Below the pieces are notes generated by a model. That model did no database searches, had not been told where the DNA came from, and was given only the letters and a program-made list of their open reading frames with translations. The position numbers and the translations under genes are program-made. Below are positions 1 through 8,747 of a stretch of 18,685 bases of DNA, piece after piece (the stretch's first letter is position 1; every line of letters starts with the position of its first letter). This DNA is from Neolentinus lepideus HHB14362 ss-1 (Eukaryota; Basidiomycota; Agaricomycetes; Gloeophyllales; Gloeophyllaceae). The stretch covers positions 254,710 through 273,394 of the forward strand of contig KV425588.1 of the NCBI GenBank assembly GCA_001632425.1, written 5' to 3'.

Positions 1-1364
1 AAGCGCGCGGAATCGCCCTAAGTCGCGTTTTCTGGGGTCAGAAGCCAACGGGGCCTATCAGCGGCCTCAAGTAAAGAAAGTAGGATAGCTTACAAGAGTG
101 CGAAAAATGTCAGGAATCTATGTGAAGCTGTAGGCTTGGTCAAAAACATCATTTGCTCGAAGGTAATGGCTGGTTTTGCCCGATAAGAATGACCACAGCA
201 CTATATATGAATACATTATTGTGGTGTGACTCGGTACATCACTGAATGTTCTTCAGTATCAACTTCAGCATAGGCGTGCAATTTGTCGCACTACGACTTC
301 AGATGTGTCATGCGCATAGATTAATGAGTATACATGGTCTCCGTAAGCAGTACAGCTACCGTTACAGATAGTAATTGAAGCCGCGGCCTAGTCAGCTCGG
401 CCCGGCCGGCCTGACCTCCAGGCCGGGCCCTATACAACGGGCCTATGAGGGCTTTGGCCCGGCCCGGCCCGGCCCGGCCTAATTAGGGCCTGGCCCGGCT
501 CGGCTCGGGCTTTTGGGCCGGGCCTGGCACAACACTAGGTACAGGGTGTAAAGATTAAGGTAAGTGTCTGTGTCTTGTATAGTACTGCTCCTGCCTCTGC
601 AGCTCCTCCTACATCCTACCCATTGCCCACTTCTCTCCCTTGTTTATGGTGCATATCCAGGCCTTCCAGGCCCAGATTTGTCCTCAATACTCTTCTCCAC
701 CTTCACCCATATCTATACCTTCAGTATTCACTGTTTTTGGCCGCTTCATTCAGTGCTTTTCTTCCTTTCTCTGATAGATGCTTATGCCTGTGCAGCAGGT
801 TACCCAGGGGTGTTTCCAGGCATAGGTATTACACTTGTCAGGTATAGTACATGTATATCAATGGTTCTGTGAGAGTACCTGTGCTTTGGAGGGTATCCTA
901 CCGCTGGACTTATGTATTCTGTATCATATACACCAAGACATATGTAAATATTCGCACATATGCATGAGTCATACACACTCAGATGGCCTCATCAATGAGA
1001 AAAGGGTCATTAAGAATATAATACGAATTTTCCATATTTTTATGAGGCACAGTACGAATGTACTCGCTGCCGCCACCTGCAACAGTGAGCATGACCTTCG
1101 GGGCAGTGCCGGAGGTCGATGTCGGACTCGGGATACTGACGCTTATACACAAATGTAATTATTAGAATTTACTCTATTTAATGAGATTTATTCCGTATTT
1201 TTACGACTACATACAAGCTATATAGTTGTGCTCATCGTCGGCGACGACGGTGACGCATGACAGCGCAGCGGTCAGCGCCGCGTGCAACGGCGGGCTCGGC
1301 CTCAGGGACTAGGCTGCTATTATTAGCATGACATGATGTCACTCGGGTGACATTGCCGTGAGGT
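1..1364. other. Region without a recognisable gene
   Basis: No reading frame here shows a known domain or a splice-consistent exon chain. The open frames at about 564-1158 are short, serine/proline/leucine-rich or compositional, and have no convincing splice partners. Features present are a GGCCC-rich patch at about 390-530 and a local GC-rich island at about 1230-1320 inside AT-rich DNA. On the minus strand, about 1140-980, a short frame reads SGTAPKVMLTVAGGGSEYI, which looks a little protein-like, but I could not extend or identify it. Confidence 0.5.
388..528. repeat. GC-rich GGCCC/GGGCC repeat patch
   Basis: About 140 bp built almost entirely from GGCCC, GGCCT and GGGCC words. A perfect tandem run of four GGCCC units plus GGCCT lies at 456-480. 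Copies of the word occur in both orientations, so the strand can fold on itself. The flanks are close to 45-50% GC, so the boundary is abrupt. Nature unknown: a simple-sequence expansion or part of a dispersed repeat. Confidence 0.7.
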
Positions 1365-1648
1365 ATCTCTGGACTCTATCGCCACCCAGAGATATCTCTG
1401 GTTTTACAACTGGAGTCGCCCAGGAACAATTGTGAGTCTAATTAAAATGCTAAGGACAGGCCTTACATCGAGTCTAATTAGAATGGGATTGTGGGATGTG
1501 CAGGTGATCTCTGGACTCTATCGCCACCCAGAGATATCTCTGGTTTTACTGCTGGAGTCGTCCAGGAACAATTGTGAGTCTAATTAGAATGCTAAGGACA
1601 GGCCTTACATCGAGTCTAATTAGAATGGGATTGTGGGATGTACAGGTG
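1365..1648. repeat. Tandem duplication, two copies of a 142-bp unit
   Basis: Copy 1 is 1365-1506 and copy 2 is 1507-1648, nearly identical with only a few substitutions. Each unit carries ATCTCTGG, then the 16-bp perfect palindrome CCAGAGATATCTCTGG (1386-1401 and 1528-1543), so the arms can pair in two alternative ways. Each unit also has two copies of GAGTCTAATTARAATG. No coding frame spans it convincingly. Confidence 0.9.
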
Positions 1649-1807
1649 CGATGGACAATTCACTGGCAGAATTATTGTCTGACTTATAGCACTTCAGTCC
1701 AAGCGCAGGTAATCAACCCTCTGGCCGATGTAGAATTCAAAGCTGATGTTAGACTGTTACAAAAGATGTAGCTGCAGTGATATCATCAAACCCACTCTTC
1801 ACTCTCC

Positions 1808-3122
1808 TCACTCAGTACTCTTCTTCTTTCCCTTCCCGGTTGCCTTCTTGCCCTTGCCTTTCGCCCCTGCCTTCTTCTTAGCCCCAGCAGGCGTCTTACC
1901 CCCTCCATCTATCTTCTTCTTGGGCTTTGGTTTCGGCACTTTTCTACCACCGCCACTAGGTTTCGGGTTTGGCACCGGGATACCGTCGTCGTCGTCGTCG
2001 TCCTCCCCAAGGCCTCCATAGTCTGAGGTCGGAGAGTCGGGCGGCGTTTGCACCGGTGAGCCGCCTCTTGGAGTATAACCACTCCCGCCGGTAATAGTGC
2101 CACGTCCACCACCAGGGCCTCCGAGTCCAGGACCACCGACAAGCTATAGTTCTCAGTAAATGATACAATTACGACTCATGAGAATAGTCTCGCTTACTCG
2201 GCCCACCAAGGCTGATATCCTGAGTGGGCGGCATTCTCAGGACACGAGTTCGTTTTGAATATGGAAAGAGCACTCACATCTGCTGTTGCCATGCGTTGCT
2301 CTGAGCTATCTGCTGCAGAAGCTGGTTGTTTGCATTTACCAGCTGCTGGGTAGCGGGATCCAACTGCGGCTTGGGTGTCGGTTCAGGCTTGGTAATAGCG
2401 TCGCCCCCTCCGTCTTTCTTCCCTCTCCCTTCCTTAGCTTTACCTCCATCTTTAGTGCCTCCTCCTGTGCCCTTCCCCTTACCTTTGTTCGACAAGGCGC
2501 GCTGGTATGAGAACTTCCAGTACTGCCTGTCATTGGCCGTTCGACGAGATGCCAATGCCACCTGATACGTTGCATCTCAGTAGGAAGTAGGTAATAATAA
2601 TGCTGTAAGGGGAAGCCAACCTTGTACTTCCCAGTGCTCCCCTTCTTGACAACGATAAACTTGCCCTCGGGAACGTCAGAAATTCTGCGCAAAATAGGGT
2701 AATGAATAACTGATTGCGACAGACCTAGTATCTCACCGGTATTGCTTTAATGGAGTCGATATTGCGATTAGATGAAACTTGAAGCTGGATCTGGACGCCA
2801 CAGGAACATTCTTCTTCTACAATATTGCCTTGATATCGACGAACGGTCAGTCTCATTAGACAACGTACATCCGATATGCGAGCGCTCATTCCATTGTGAT
2901 CAGCGACAAGAGTGTATGCTCGACCGCCCTGCGACTCCACACGAAATTCCTGCAAATTCTGGTTAGTCTCGAAGACACCTCCGGTAATCATGACGAACTG
3001 ACACTCCAGCTTGTGATTCTGTCCCTGGTCTTCAGCTCTGAGCCATTCTCGGCATCAGCGCCGATATACAATGCTTGTTTGGTATGAACATTTGTGATCT
3101 GGTAGACCCCGTCCTTGAGCAT
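1808..3122 (-). CDS. Beta-trefoil (ricin-B-lectin-like fold) protein with Gly/Lys-rich tail
   Basis: Seven exons in phase: 3003-3122, 2869-2958, 2737-2816, 2621-2684, 2278-2561, 2198-2219 (22 nt) and 1808-2143, giving 331 residues. Introns are 44-59 nt with GT...AG ends. The ATG at 3122 opens with MLKDGVYQITN, like small fungal trefoil lectins. Residues 1-138 show three repeats of about 45 residues (GVYQITN...FRVES; AYTLVAD...KQYRISDV; GKFIVVKK...YWKFSY), the pattern of a beta-trefoil. Then come a K/G-rich linker (144-172), a Gln/Asn-rich possible coiled coil (186-212), a Gly-rich stretch (221-242), six Asp (268-273) and a Lys/Gly/Ala tail (287-331) resembling histone H1 tails in composition only. 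There is no signal peptide. The fold also occurs in fungal protease inhibitors, so sugar binding is not proven. This is a binding module, not a catalytic one. The gene is divergent from the NAP1-like gene. Confidence 0.72.
2198..2219 (-). other. 22-nt micro-exon of the trefoil gene
   Basis: The 134-nt gap between exons 5 and 7 cannot be spliced in phase as one intron. Splitting it as a 58-nt intron (GTGAGT...CTCAG), this 22-nt exon, and a 54-nt intron (GTAAGC...TATAG) restores phase exactly and adds ISALVGR to the protein. Confidence 0.7.
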
Positions 3123-3644
3123 AGTCGAATTGAAGCAAACCTTAGGATGCTAAGACGAAGGCACGAGATATTTATCGCCTCGGCCTCTGAGAAGTCGAGG
3201 CGATGCGTGACTTGCCACAACAAACGCCGTGCCAGCAGCAGTGAAAGTTCTGTTCGCTTATCACTTAATTGAACTCTATCTTATCCTAGCACCATCTCTT
3301 CCGAGAGGACTCGAAGCTACGATCCTGCGATGCCGTGCTTATTGGGCGTGCGCAGCCGCTCAAACCGAGTTGACAAATGGTACAAGTGCAGATGCTTGAT
3401 AGGCGCTAGGGTTTCCCAGATTACGTTGATATTCAGGGGGAGTGGACTAAAGAGAGAAAAATAAGCACCTCGTGATGGTGTATGGAAGACGTCCCAATAG
3501 CGCTTCAATCACGGCCATGAGTACCACCCGAGGGGAATGCCTGATAACCGAGACGCGCAGCGCTTAAGGAAGACGTTTGTAAGCCCAGAGACGAATTATA
3601 TCGTTTTGCATTGACGGTGCTGCGATCCCCTTGCCCTCCACCCA
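3123..3644. promoter_or_regulatory. Divergent intergenic region between trefoil and NAP1-like genes
   Basis: 522 bp between two start codons pointing away from each other, so both promoters must lie here. A TATA-like ATAAATA (minus strand, 3169-3175) lies about 50 nt upstream of the trefoil ATG. An AT-rich ATTATATCG lies about 45 nt upstream of the NAP1-like ATG. No coding frame of note. Confidence 0.5.
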
Positions 3645-4797
3645 ATGGTATCTCAACAGGTTGACGATGAAGATGACTATTATGAGAGCCTCCCCGTCGA
3701 CGTAAAGCGGGCCATACAAGGGCTGCGTGGGCTACAAGCAGCTCAAGTCGGTATCCGGAAGGAGCCGCAGAAAGAAGTCCTTGCGTTAGAGCGGAAGGTA
3801 CGAGCCTATAATGTCAGGATTCGATGTGTGAAGTAGCTCACCGCGAGACTCCCTAGTATGCTCAAAGTCTTCAGGCACTGTATGGGCGTCGGAAACAAGT
3901 CATATCAGGCCAGATCGGTATCAGCAAGGAGGAAATTATCCTCGGCGAAGTCCAGAGTATGAAGGAAGACGCAGACTATCAGAACCTGCCGGCTCTATCT
4001 GCCAATACCACCACGTCTCGAGCTGTACAAGTCGACGGCTTTTGGCTGCGGGTATTGAAAGGTCACCCCGGCATTGAAGGCATGATTCAAGAGACCGACG
4101 AACCTGCCCTCCATTACCTTACGGATATCACCATCTCGTATCCGACCAAGCTCAGCGGTGGCGGAGACCCGTCCTTGGCATTCTCTGTCAACTTTCATTT
4201 CTCTCCAAACAAATTCTTCTCAAACTCGGTCCTCACCAAGACATATGTGTACAAGGTTAGTTTACTGGCACCTTTAATCATTGGGGTTTACTGACAAGAG
4301 CGTAGGACGAGCTTGGTTTCTTCGGTACACTTTTGTATAGCCATGTTATAGGGGATACCATTCGATGGAAGAATGGCAATGATCTCATAAAGCTGGCCGA
4401 AGAAGAGGCGAAGAAACTTGATGACAACGATGATGATGACGACAGCGATGATGATGACGATGATGATGGCGACAAGGCATCCTTTTTCGAGTTCTTCTGT
4501 CCGCCACCATCCATTACGGTGCCTGAAGACATCCAAGTCACTGTCCAGGGCACTGGTGCGGGAGACGGAATTGACAAAGAGGATCTACTCGAGAATGATT
4601 TCGGCTTCGGCGAAGCTCTGAAAGATCAGGTACATACGTTCGTGACCTTTGCATGCAGCTGTTGACAGAGACAAAAGGTCATTCCCAGGGCGATCGACTA
4701 CTTCACTGGAGATGCACTTGCGTACGAGCTGGACGTCGATTTTGATGATGATGACGAGGGGGAGGGGGAGTATGGAAACGATGATGATGACGACTAG
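3645..4797 (+). CDS. NAP1-family nucleosome assembly protein (divergent paralogue)
   Basis: Four exons: 3645-3797, 3857-4255, 4306-4629 and 4678-4797, all introns phase 0 and 48-59 nt, giving 331 residues. NAP family proteins are acidic histone chaperones that bind H2A-H2B and help assemble nucleosomes. Diagnostic motifs in order: SLPVDVKRAIQGLRGL before the dimerisation helix; FWLRVLKGHPGI and ETDEPALHYLTDI; FHFSPNKFFSNSVLTKTY followed by DELGFFGTLLY; KASFFEFFCPPP; and near the end VIPRAIDYFTGDALAYE, then a short acidic tail. The start matches the only good ATG before SLPVDV, but the protein lacks the longer N-terminus of typical fungal NAP1. The segment between WKNGND and SFFEFF, basic in ordinary NAP1, is poly-Asp here (about 223-240). 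It is probably not the housekeeping NAP1 but a paralogue. It converges on the first lipase, 360 bp away. Confidence 0.93.
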
Positions 4798-5157
4798 CAA
4801 CAAGGCGGATTCGTGCAGCGCCCCTTGGTCCGCATCCCATCACTGTACTCACATCTCAGCTGCGATGTGTGGCGCCAGACTAGTGGTTTAACTGGGTCGT
4901 CAGCACCGATGAGGCATTCATCACTCTTCAATGTCGAATTGGCAGAAGCTGCATTTGTTAGAAACAAGTCGTGCAGAGTGTAAAGAATTATGACGAAATT
5001 GATCACAGAATGAAGACGACATTCAGAGGGAGATCACACGCAACTTCATAAGAATAAAACATGGAAGACTGGGGAACACATTGACCGAACCAACGTCTGA
5101 GAGAACAGACTGCAGATCTTTCTTGTAGCATTTATAGCCGGTTGTCAAAGACGTGCA
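4798..5157. other. Convergent 3' intergenic region
   Basis: 360 bp between the stop codons of the NAP1-like gene (+) and lipase 1 (-). It should hold both 3' UTRs and poly(A) sites. I see no reading frame or RNA gene in it. Confidence 0.6.
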
Positions 5158-6902
5158 TTAGACCCCACTGGTGCCGTTCGCCACAAGTAGCGATGCCCAA
5201 TAATATACGGGAGCTATGAGGGATTTTGAACTTAGTATCCAATCTGCTACTTCAAACAACTCACAATGATCTTGCTCATGCTGCAGATCGCTGATATACT
5301 CCACAGTCTGCGGAGCCGGTCCTGGGTCCTGGTCAATCTCGCTTTCAATTGCCACGGGAAGATTACCCCTGAAGATGCGATAGCCTGAATCTACATGGAT
5401 GTACACCCTTGGGTCGTCCTGAAGGGGAAGAGGCCCAACCAGGTGGGCGGGTGCTGGAGGAAGAGCTGTAACACTGTCATCTTGATCTACGACGCGCCAT
5501 GTAGAACCCTGCGCAGTTTTCAGTGCAGTTTTCAGCTGCGACGCAAAACTATTTTCGCCAATGCGAGGGCTCCCGAATGCGTACAGATCGCCGAGGACAG
5601 TGTTTGTCGACTGACATTGAAGGAGCTGCGCGTAGCACAGCGTTGCGTAGGAGGCACCTAGAGAGTGGCCCTATGGTATAACGATGAGAGTCTAAAATAG
5701 AAACACTCGCTAGAGTCGTACAGTGACATGCGTAATAAGCTGGTTGGCGCCTTCGGGTAACAACGCTGCATATGTCTGAATGTAACCCATAATGTGATCT
5801 GTTGCATGGTGAGATCACGTCCTGAGTCAAGAGCGGGTAGAGGGACAAACCCATGGGTACGCCCCAGTCTCCATATGTCCCGAACAAACAATTGAATACG
5901 CCCGCAGACACGTTGGTACCCCACAGGATTGATGAACTCCCAGTTGCTTGAGGCTGCCGAACAATATCGGTGATCATCTCCTGGGTGCTCGAAGTACCCT
6001 GTCGTACAGCTTAGCTTTGTTCAGTTCTGATTCATCTAGTAATCAAAATGCACCTTGAATCCTATTCCGATGAAAGGATTGGACTGGTCCTTTGGCGAAA
6101 AGGCACCACAGAATGGTCCGACTATAAGGAGGTGTCCATCCGGGGTGGTCTAGCATTCTCACTCTCAGCGAGAATTCGGGGGTGAGAGCGGACATGGTAC
6201 TGACGGAAAATAGGTCTGTAGATGTCCGGTCAGCACGTCATCGCCTTGAGGGGGTAAGCGGGCATACCGCAAATGGTTGTATATTCAAAGCCCCAAAAGG
6301 CCGCCTAGTGTCCATGGATCAGTAGCCATATCTCACAAGTAACCTGCGCTTACTATTTCGTTGATGCCTTCCTCGGATTTCACGAGGTACTCTGTTGCCT
6401 TTTCCTTGTTACCGGCCTTGGCCTCTTTTATGGCAGCGACGACAAGGCCGACGTCTCTAAAAGGTACTGGAAATGTAAAAGCAGCTCCGGGCAATCTTCA
6501 AGCACGAACCTCAAGTACATCGCAGCAGCCTCGAGGAACGTCACGATGGCGATCTCCCAGCTTATCGTTCCTTTCCTGGGAGGATGTCATGAATGATACC
6601 AGAGAGCTCGGCGGGATCATTGCATACTGGCCAAAAATCTCTGAGAGAGACAAAATCACAATCAGGATCCTTACGTGTCTCGTAGTACAACGGAACTCAC
6701 GTTTAGCAACAGCATTGTCAAACTGTTGCTGGGCCTCCTGCGTCCATTGCATCAGCATTTGTACATTGATTGGGTCATCTGGAGAAGGCTCGGTCCTAAG
6801 CTTGTAGTCATCTCCAATTTGTGAAAGCTGTCGGACATGGCGATGACGCAGTTCAAATCTCAAGCGAGCGTGTGGTGTGTCGAGGGGAGCTGGAGTGTTC
6901 AT
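5158..6902 (-). CDS. Class 3 lipase (Lipase_3, alpha/beta-hydrolase), paralogue 1
   Basis: Eleven exons in phase: 6701-6902, 6628-6640 (13 nt), 6510-6575, 6354-6456, 6268-6304, 6205-6215 (11 nt), 6054-6149, 5851-5998, 5722-5798, 5265-5670 and 5158-5213, giving 404 residues. Introns are 49-60 nt. The nucleophile elbow GHSLGAS places Ser254; VVDQDD gives the likely acid Asp316; and the final intron splits a codon just after DH, giving His386 followed by SPVYYW, as in related fungal lipases. YAFGSPRIGE is the standard strand after the elbow. The family hydrolyses acylglycerol or related esters. No signal peptide is visible; the N-terminal 120 residues are helical and charged, so an intracellular location is likely. 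The start is the ATG at 6902, matching the paralogue. TATAAG lies about 75 nt upstream. It is intact, with no disabling changes seen. Confidence 0.93.
6205..6215 (-). other. 11-nt micro-exon of lipase 1
   Basis: ACCTATTTTCC, flanked by CTACAG and GTCAGT. It joins TTIC to TPDGH in phase and encodes most of DLFS. Without it, exons 5 and 7 are out of frame. The same position in lipase 2 holds an 11-nt exon encoding DLID. Confidence 0.85.
6628..6640 (-). other. 13-nt micro-exon of lipase 1
   Basis: AGATTTTTGGCCA, flanked by CTCTCAG and GTATGC. With the strong GTGAGT donor after exon 1 it reads QIFGQ before KGTISW. Lipase 2 has a 13-nt exon reading QVFGQ at the same place. Confidence 0.85.
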
Positions 6903-6967
6903 GGTCAACTACAATTGGATCGTGGATCTGGAGATGTAGAGTGGATGAATGAAACGTATCGAGGGCG

Positions 6968-6988
6968 GTCCGTCTCTTATAGACGGAC
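6968..6988 (-). promoter_or_regulatory. TATA element of lipase 1 inside an 8-bp inverted repeat
   Basis: On the minus strand TATAAG (6976-6981) lies about 75 nt upstream of the ATG at 6902. The flanks GTCCGTCT (6968-6975) and AGACGGAC (6981-6988) are a perfect inverted repeat with a 5-nt spacer, so the TATA core sits in the spacer and at the edge of one arm. Confidence 0.45.
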
Positions 6989-8747
6989 GACCGAGTGACA
7001 GTCGAAGACAACTATTACCGCGTGACCTCATCCATTTCATAAAACGGAGCCGACCTGAGGGGTCTTCAATAGAGTCAAGACCCACATACTTCGGACACTG
7101 TCGAAAGAGCTCTAAATCGATGCATGGAAGTCTCGTGTACTTCCGATGCCTGATGAAAGTATAATGCATCATCGCGTAGAACTTTCTCCGGCATCACTTA
7201 TGCTAGTCAGGCTGAGAAGGACAAGCATTGCGGTAGGTGGTGACACCCACAAACTATGATGAAGCAAAGGCCCAGGACCGGCGTGTCTAAAGTCCGGCTG
7301 AGGTCAGGTTAGCTACCCTACAGCATACGTTGTACTCACCAAAACGCTCATGAACACAGGTAGTTATCGTACAATCCGGTCGGCTCGACTTGCTCCAGCA
7401 CTGACCCAGCCTTTCACCGGCCTCCATAGGTATATCTCTCATGCCATACAAACGACGCTTCTATGTCAAAGATCATCTATAATCGCGGCCATATCATTCA
7501 GAGAAGAACTTTGGAGCCTCTTCAACAAGCGTCTTCAGCGTTGACATCGAAATGACCACGATTTCCGGGGAATAGGCGTGGGCAAGACTAACAGCAACCT
7601 AAACTTGCAAGCGATGTCTCCTCGATGAGACCGTGTACGCGAGGGCGAGGCCAGAAGTCAGATTCCTCAGAAAGGGTTGGAATGGATCGGTCGACATCGC
7701 TGTGATCTTGTTAGGGGGAGGAGGGTCCTGTCTAGGTGCCAATTACCTCAGATGCCTCACCGTCAGCGGACCACGGTCGAACGGCGCTCGGAATGGAGGA
7801 GAGAGACACAGAACAACGAAGGGAGTTAATCGTTCCCATTAACCGATGTAGGTAGGTAGGTATGATATTTGTATTCCGGCTTGGGTCCCACTGAGGAGCA
7901 CAGTTCGGTCAGCTCAAATTCGAGCTTTGTGCTCAGAAGCGAGGCAGGAGCTATCGCGTGCTGAGCACGTGGGACCACGAGGGCTCTTTGGCTCAGTCTC
8001 TTGGTTTTCCTTGTGCTGAGCACTCAGCACCCTTTTCATTCGTGCCCTTTTCCTCTTGCCTCTGGAGAGCGTCCGTCCAATTTTTTGACCGACCCACCGC
8101 TGCCCTGTGTTGTGTAGTGCAGTTGGTGTAGCCCGGATTTCGGTGTTTAAATTTACCGGGCCCGTGAACACCCGCGATGCTCTGATTGGTTTCCACCCGA
8201 TTGTGGCTCGCGCTACAATGGTTTCTCGGCACCCGCAACGACCTCTCTCCTCAACACCACGAAAAAGTATGTAACCTTACGCTACATTGAGTGGGAAATT
8301 TCCTCTTTATGTCCATTTTCTCTCCGAGACGCTTTCCTCTTTGCTTGCTTTCTCGCTCTCTAGCTTGGTGGAATTATCGTTTCCGTGGTCTGACTCTGTG
8401 GAGTTTACCCAATATCGAGGTTACAGTATCGCATTCCACAGGAGTAGCAGCTGCACTAGTTATGTGTCACGCCGGTCAGAATAGTATCTCATTAGCGAAT
8501 CTCAGACAGATAAGGTGGATAGCCCAGCGACGTTGGAAGTATACAGACAGAAATTGAATCTACGTACATCTCGAAAATACGGCGTAACCATCATTCCTAG
8601 CAATTCATACATTCATTCGTAACTTAGCCTACAACGTACTTCAAAGAACAGAGTGAATGAAAACGAAAAATGTGCTTTGCAATGCCTGGAAGTGGTACAA
8701 CTGCGAAGTCAACAGGAGTGCATAGTATACCATATTCTGTCATGGAT
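6989..8747. other. Long intergenic region between the two lipases
   Basis: About 1.76 kb with no reading frame I can defend. It should contain the lipase 1 promoter and the lipase 2 3' UTR. Small features: a GTAG tetranucleotide run at about 7848-7862; an E-box CACGTG at 7966-7971; the inverted repeat GTGCTGAG-CA-CTCAGCAC at 8013-8030, with related GTGCTGAGCAC at 7958-7968; and a pyrimidine-rich stretch at about 8300-8370. The open frame at 8291-8557 (+) has no recognisable domain. Confidence 0.5.

Noticed and set aside
564..1158. Overlapping plus-strand open frames of 90-107 codons
   Set aside because: Low-complexity composition, non-ATG starts, no splice partners and no recognised motif.
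1746..2021. Proline/serine-rich plus-strand frame
   Set aside because: It is the reverse complement of the Gly/Lys/Asp-rich last exon of the trefoil gene.
2336..3060. Apparent frameshifts in the trefoil gene
   Set aside because: The frame changes disappear once introns 2959-3002, 2817-2868, 2685-2736 and 2562-2620 are removed; all phases then agree.
5549..5977. 142-codon minus-strand frame across lipase 1
   Set aside because: It is in the wrong frame and crosses three lipase introns; the lipase frame with GHSLG and SPRIGE is the real one.
6576..6700. Single 120-nt first intron in each lipase, using a GA|GT donor
   Set aside because: It keeps frame but ignores the strong GTGAGT donor three or more bases earlier and the conserved AGRTYTTYGGCCA segment; the 13-nt micro-exon model explains both genes better.
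8291..8557. 88-codon plus-strand frame
   Set aside because: No domain, no splice context, in a pyrimidine-rich stretch.
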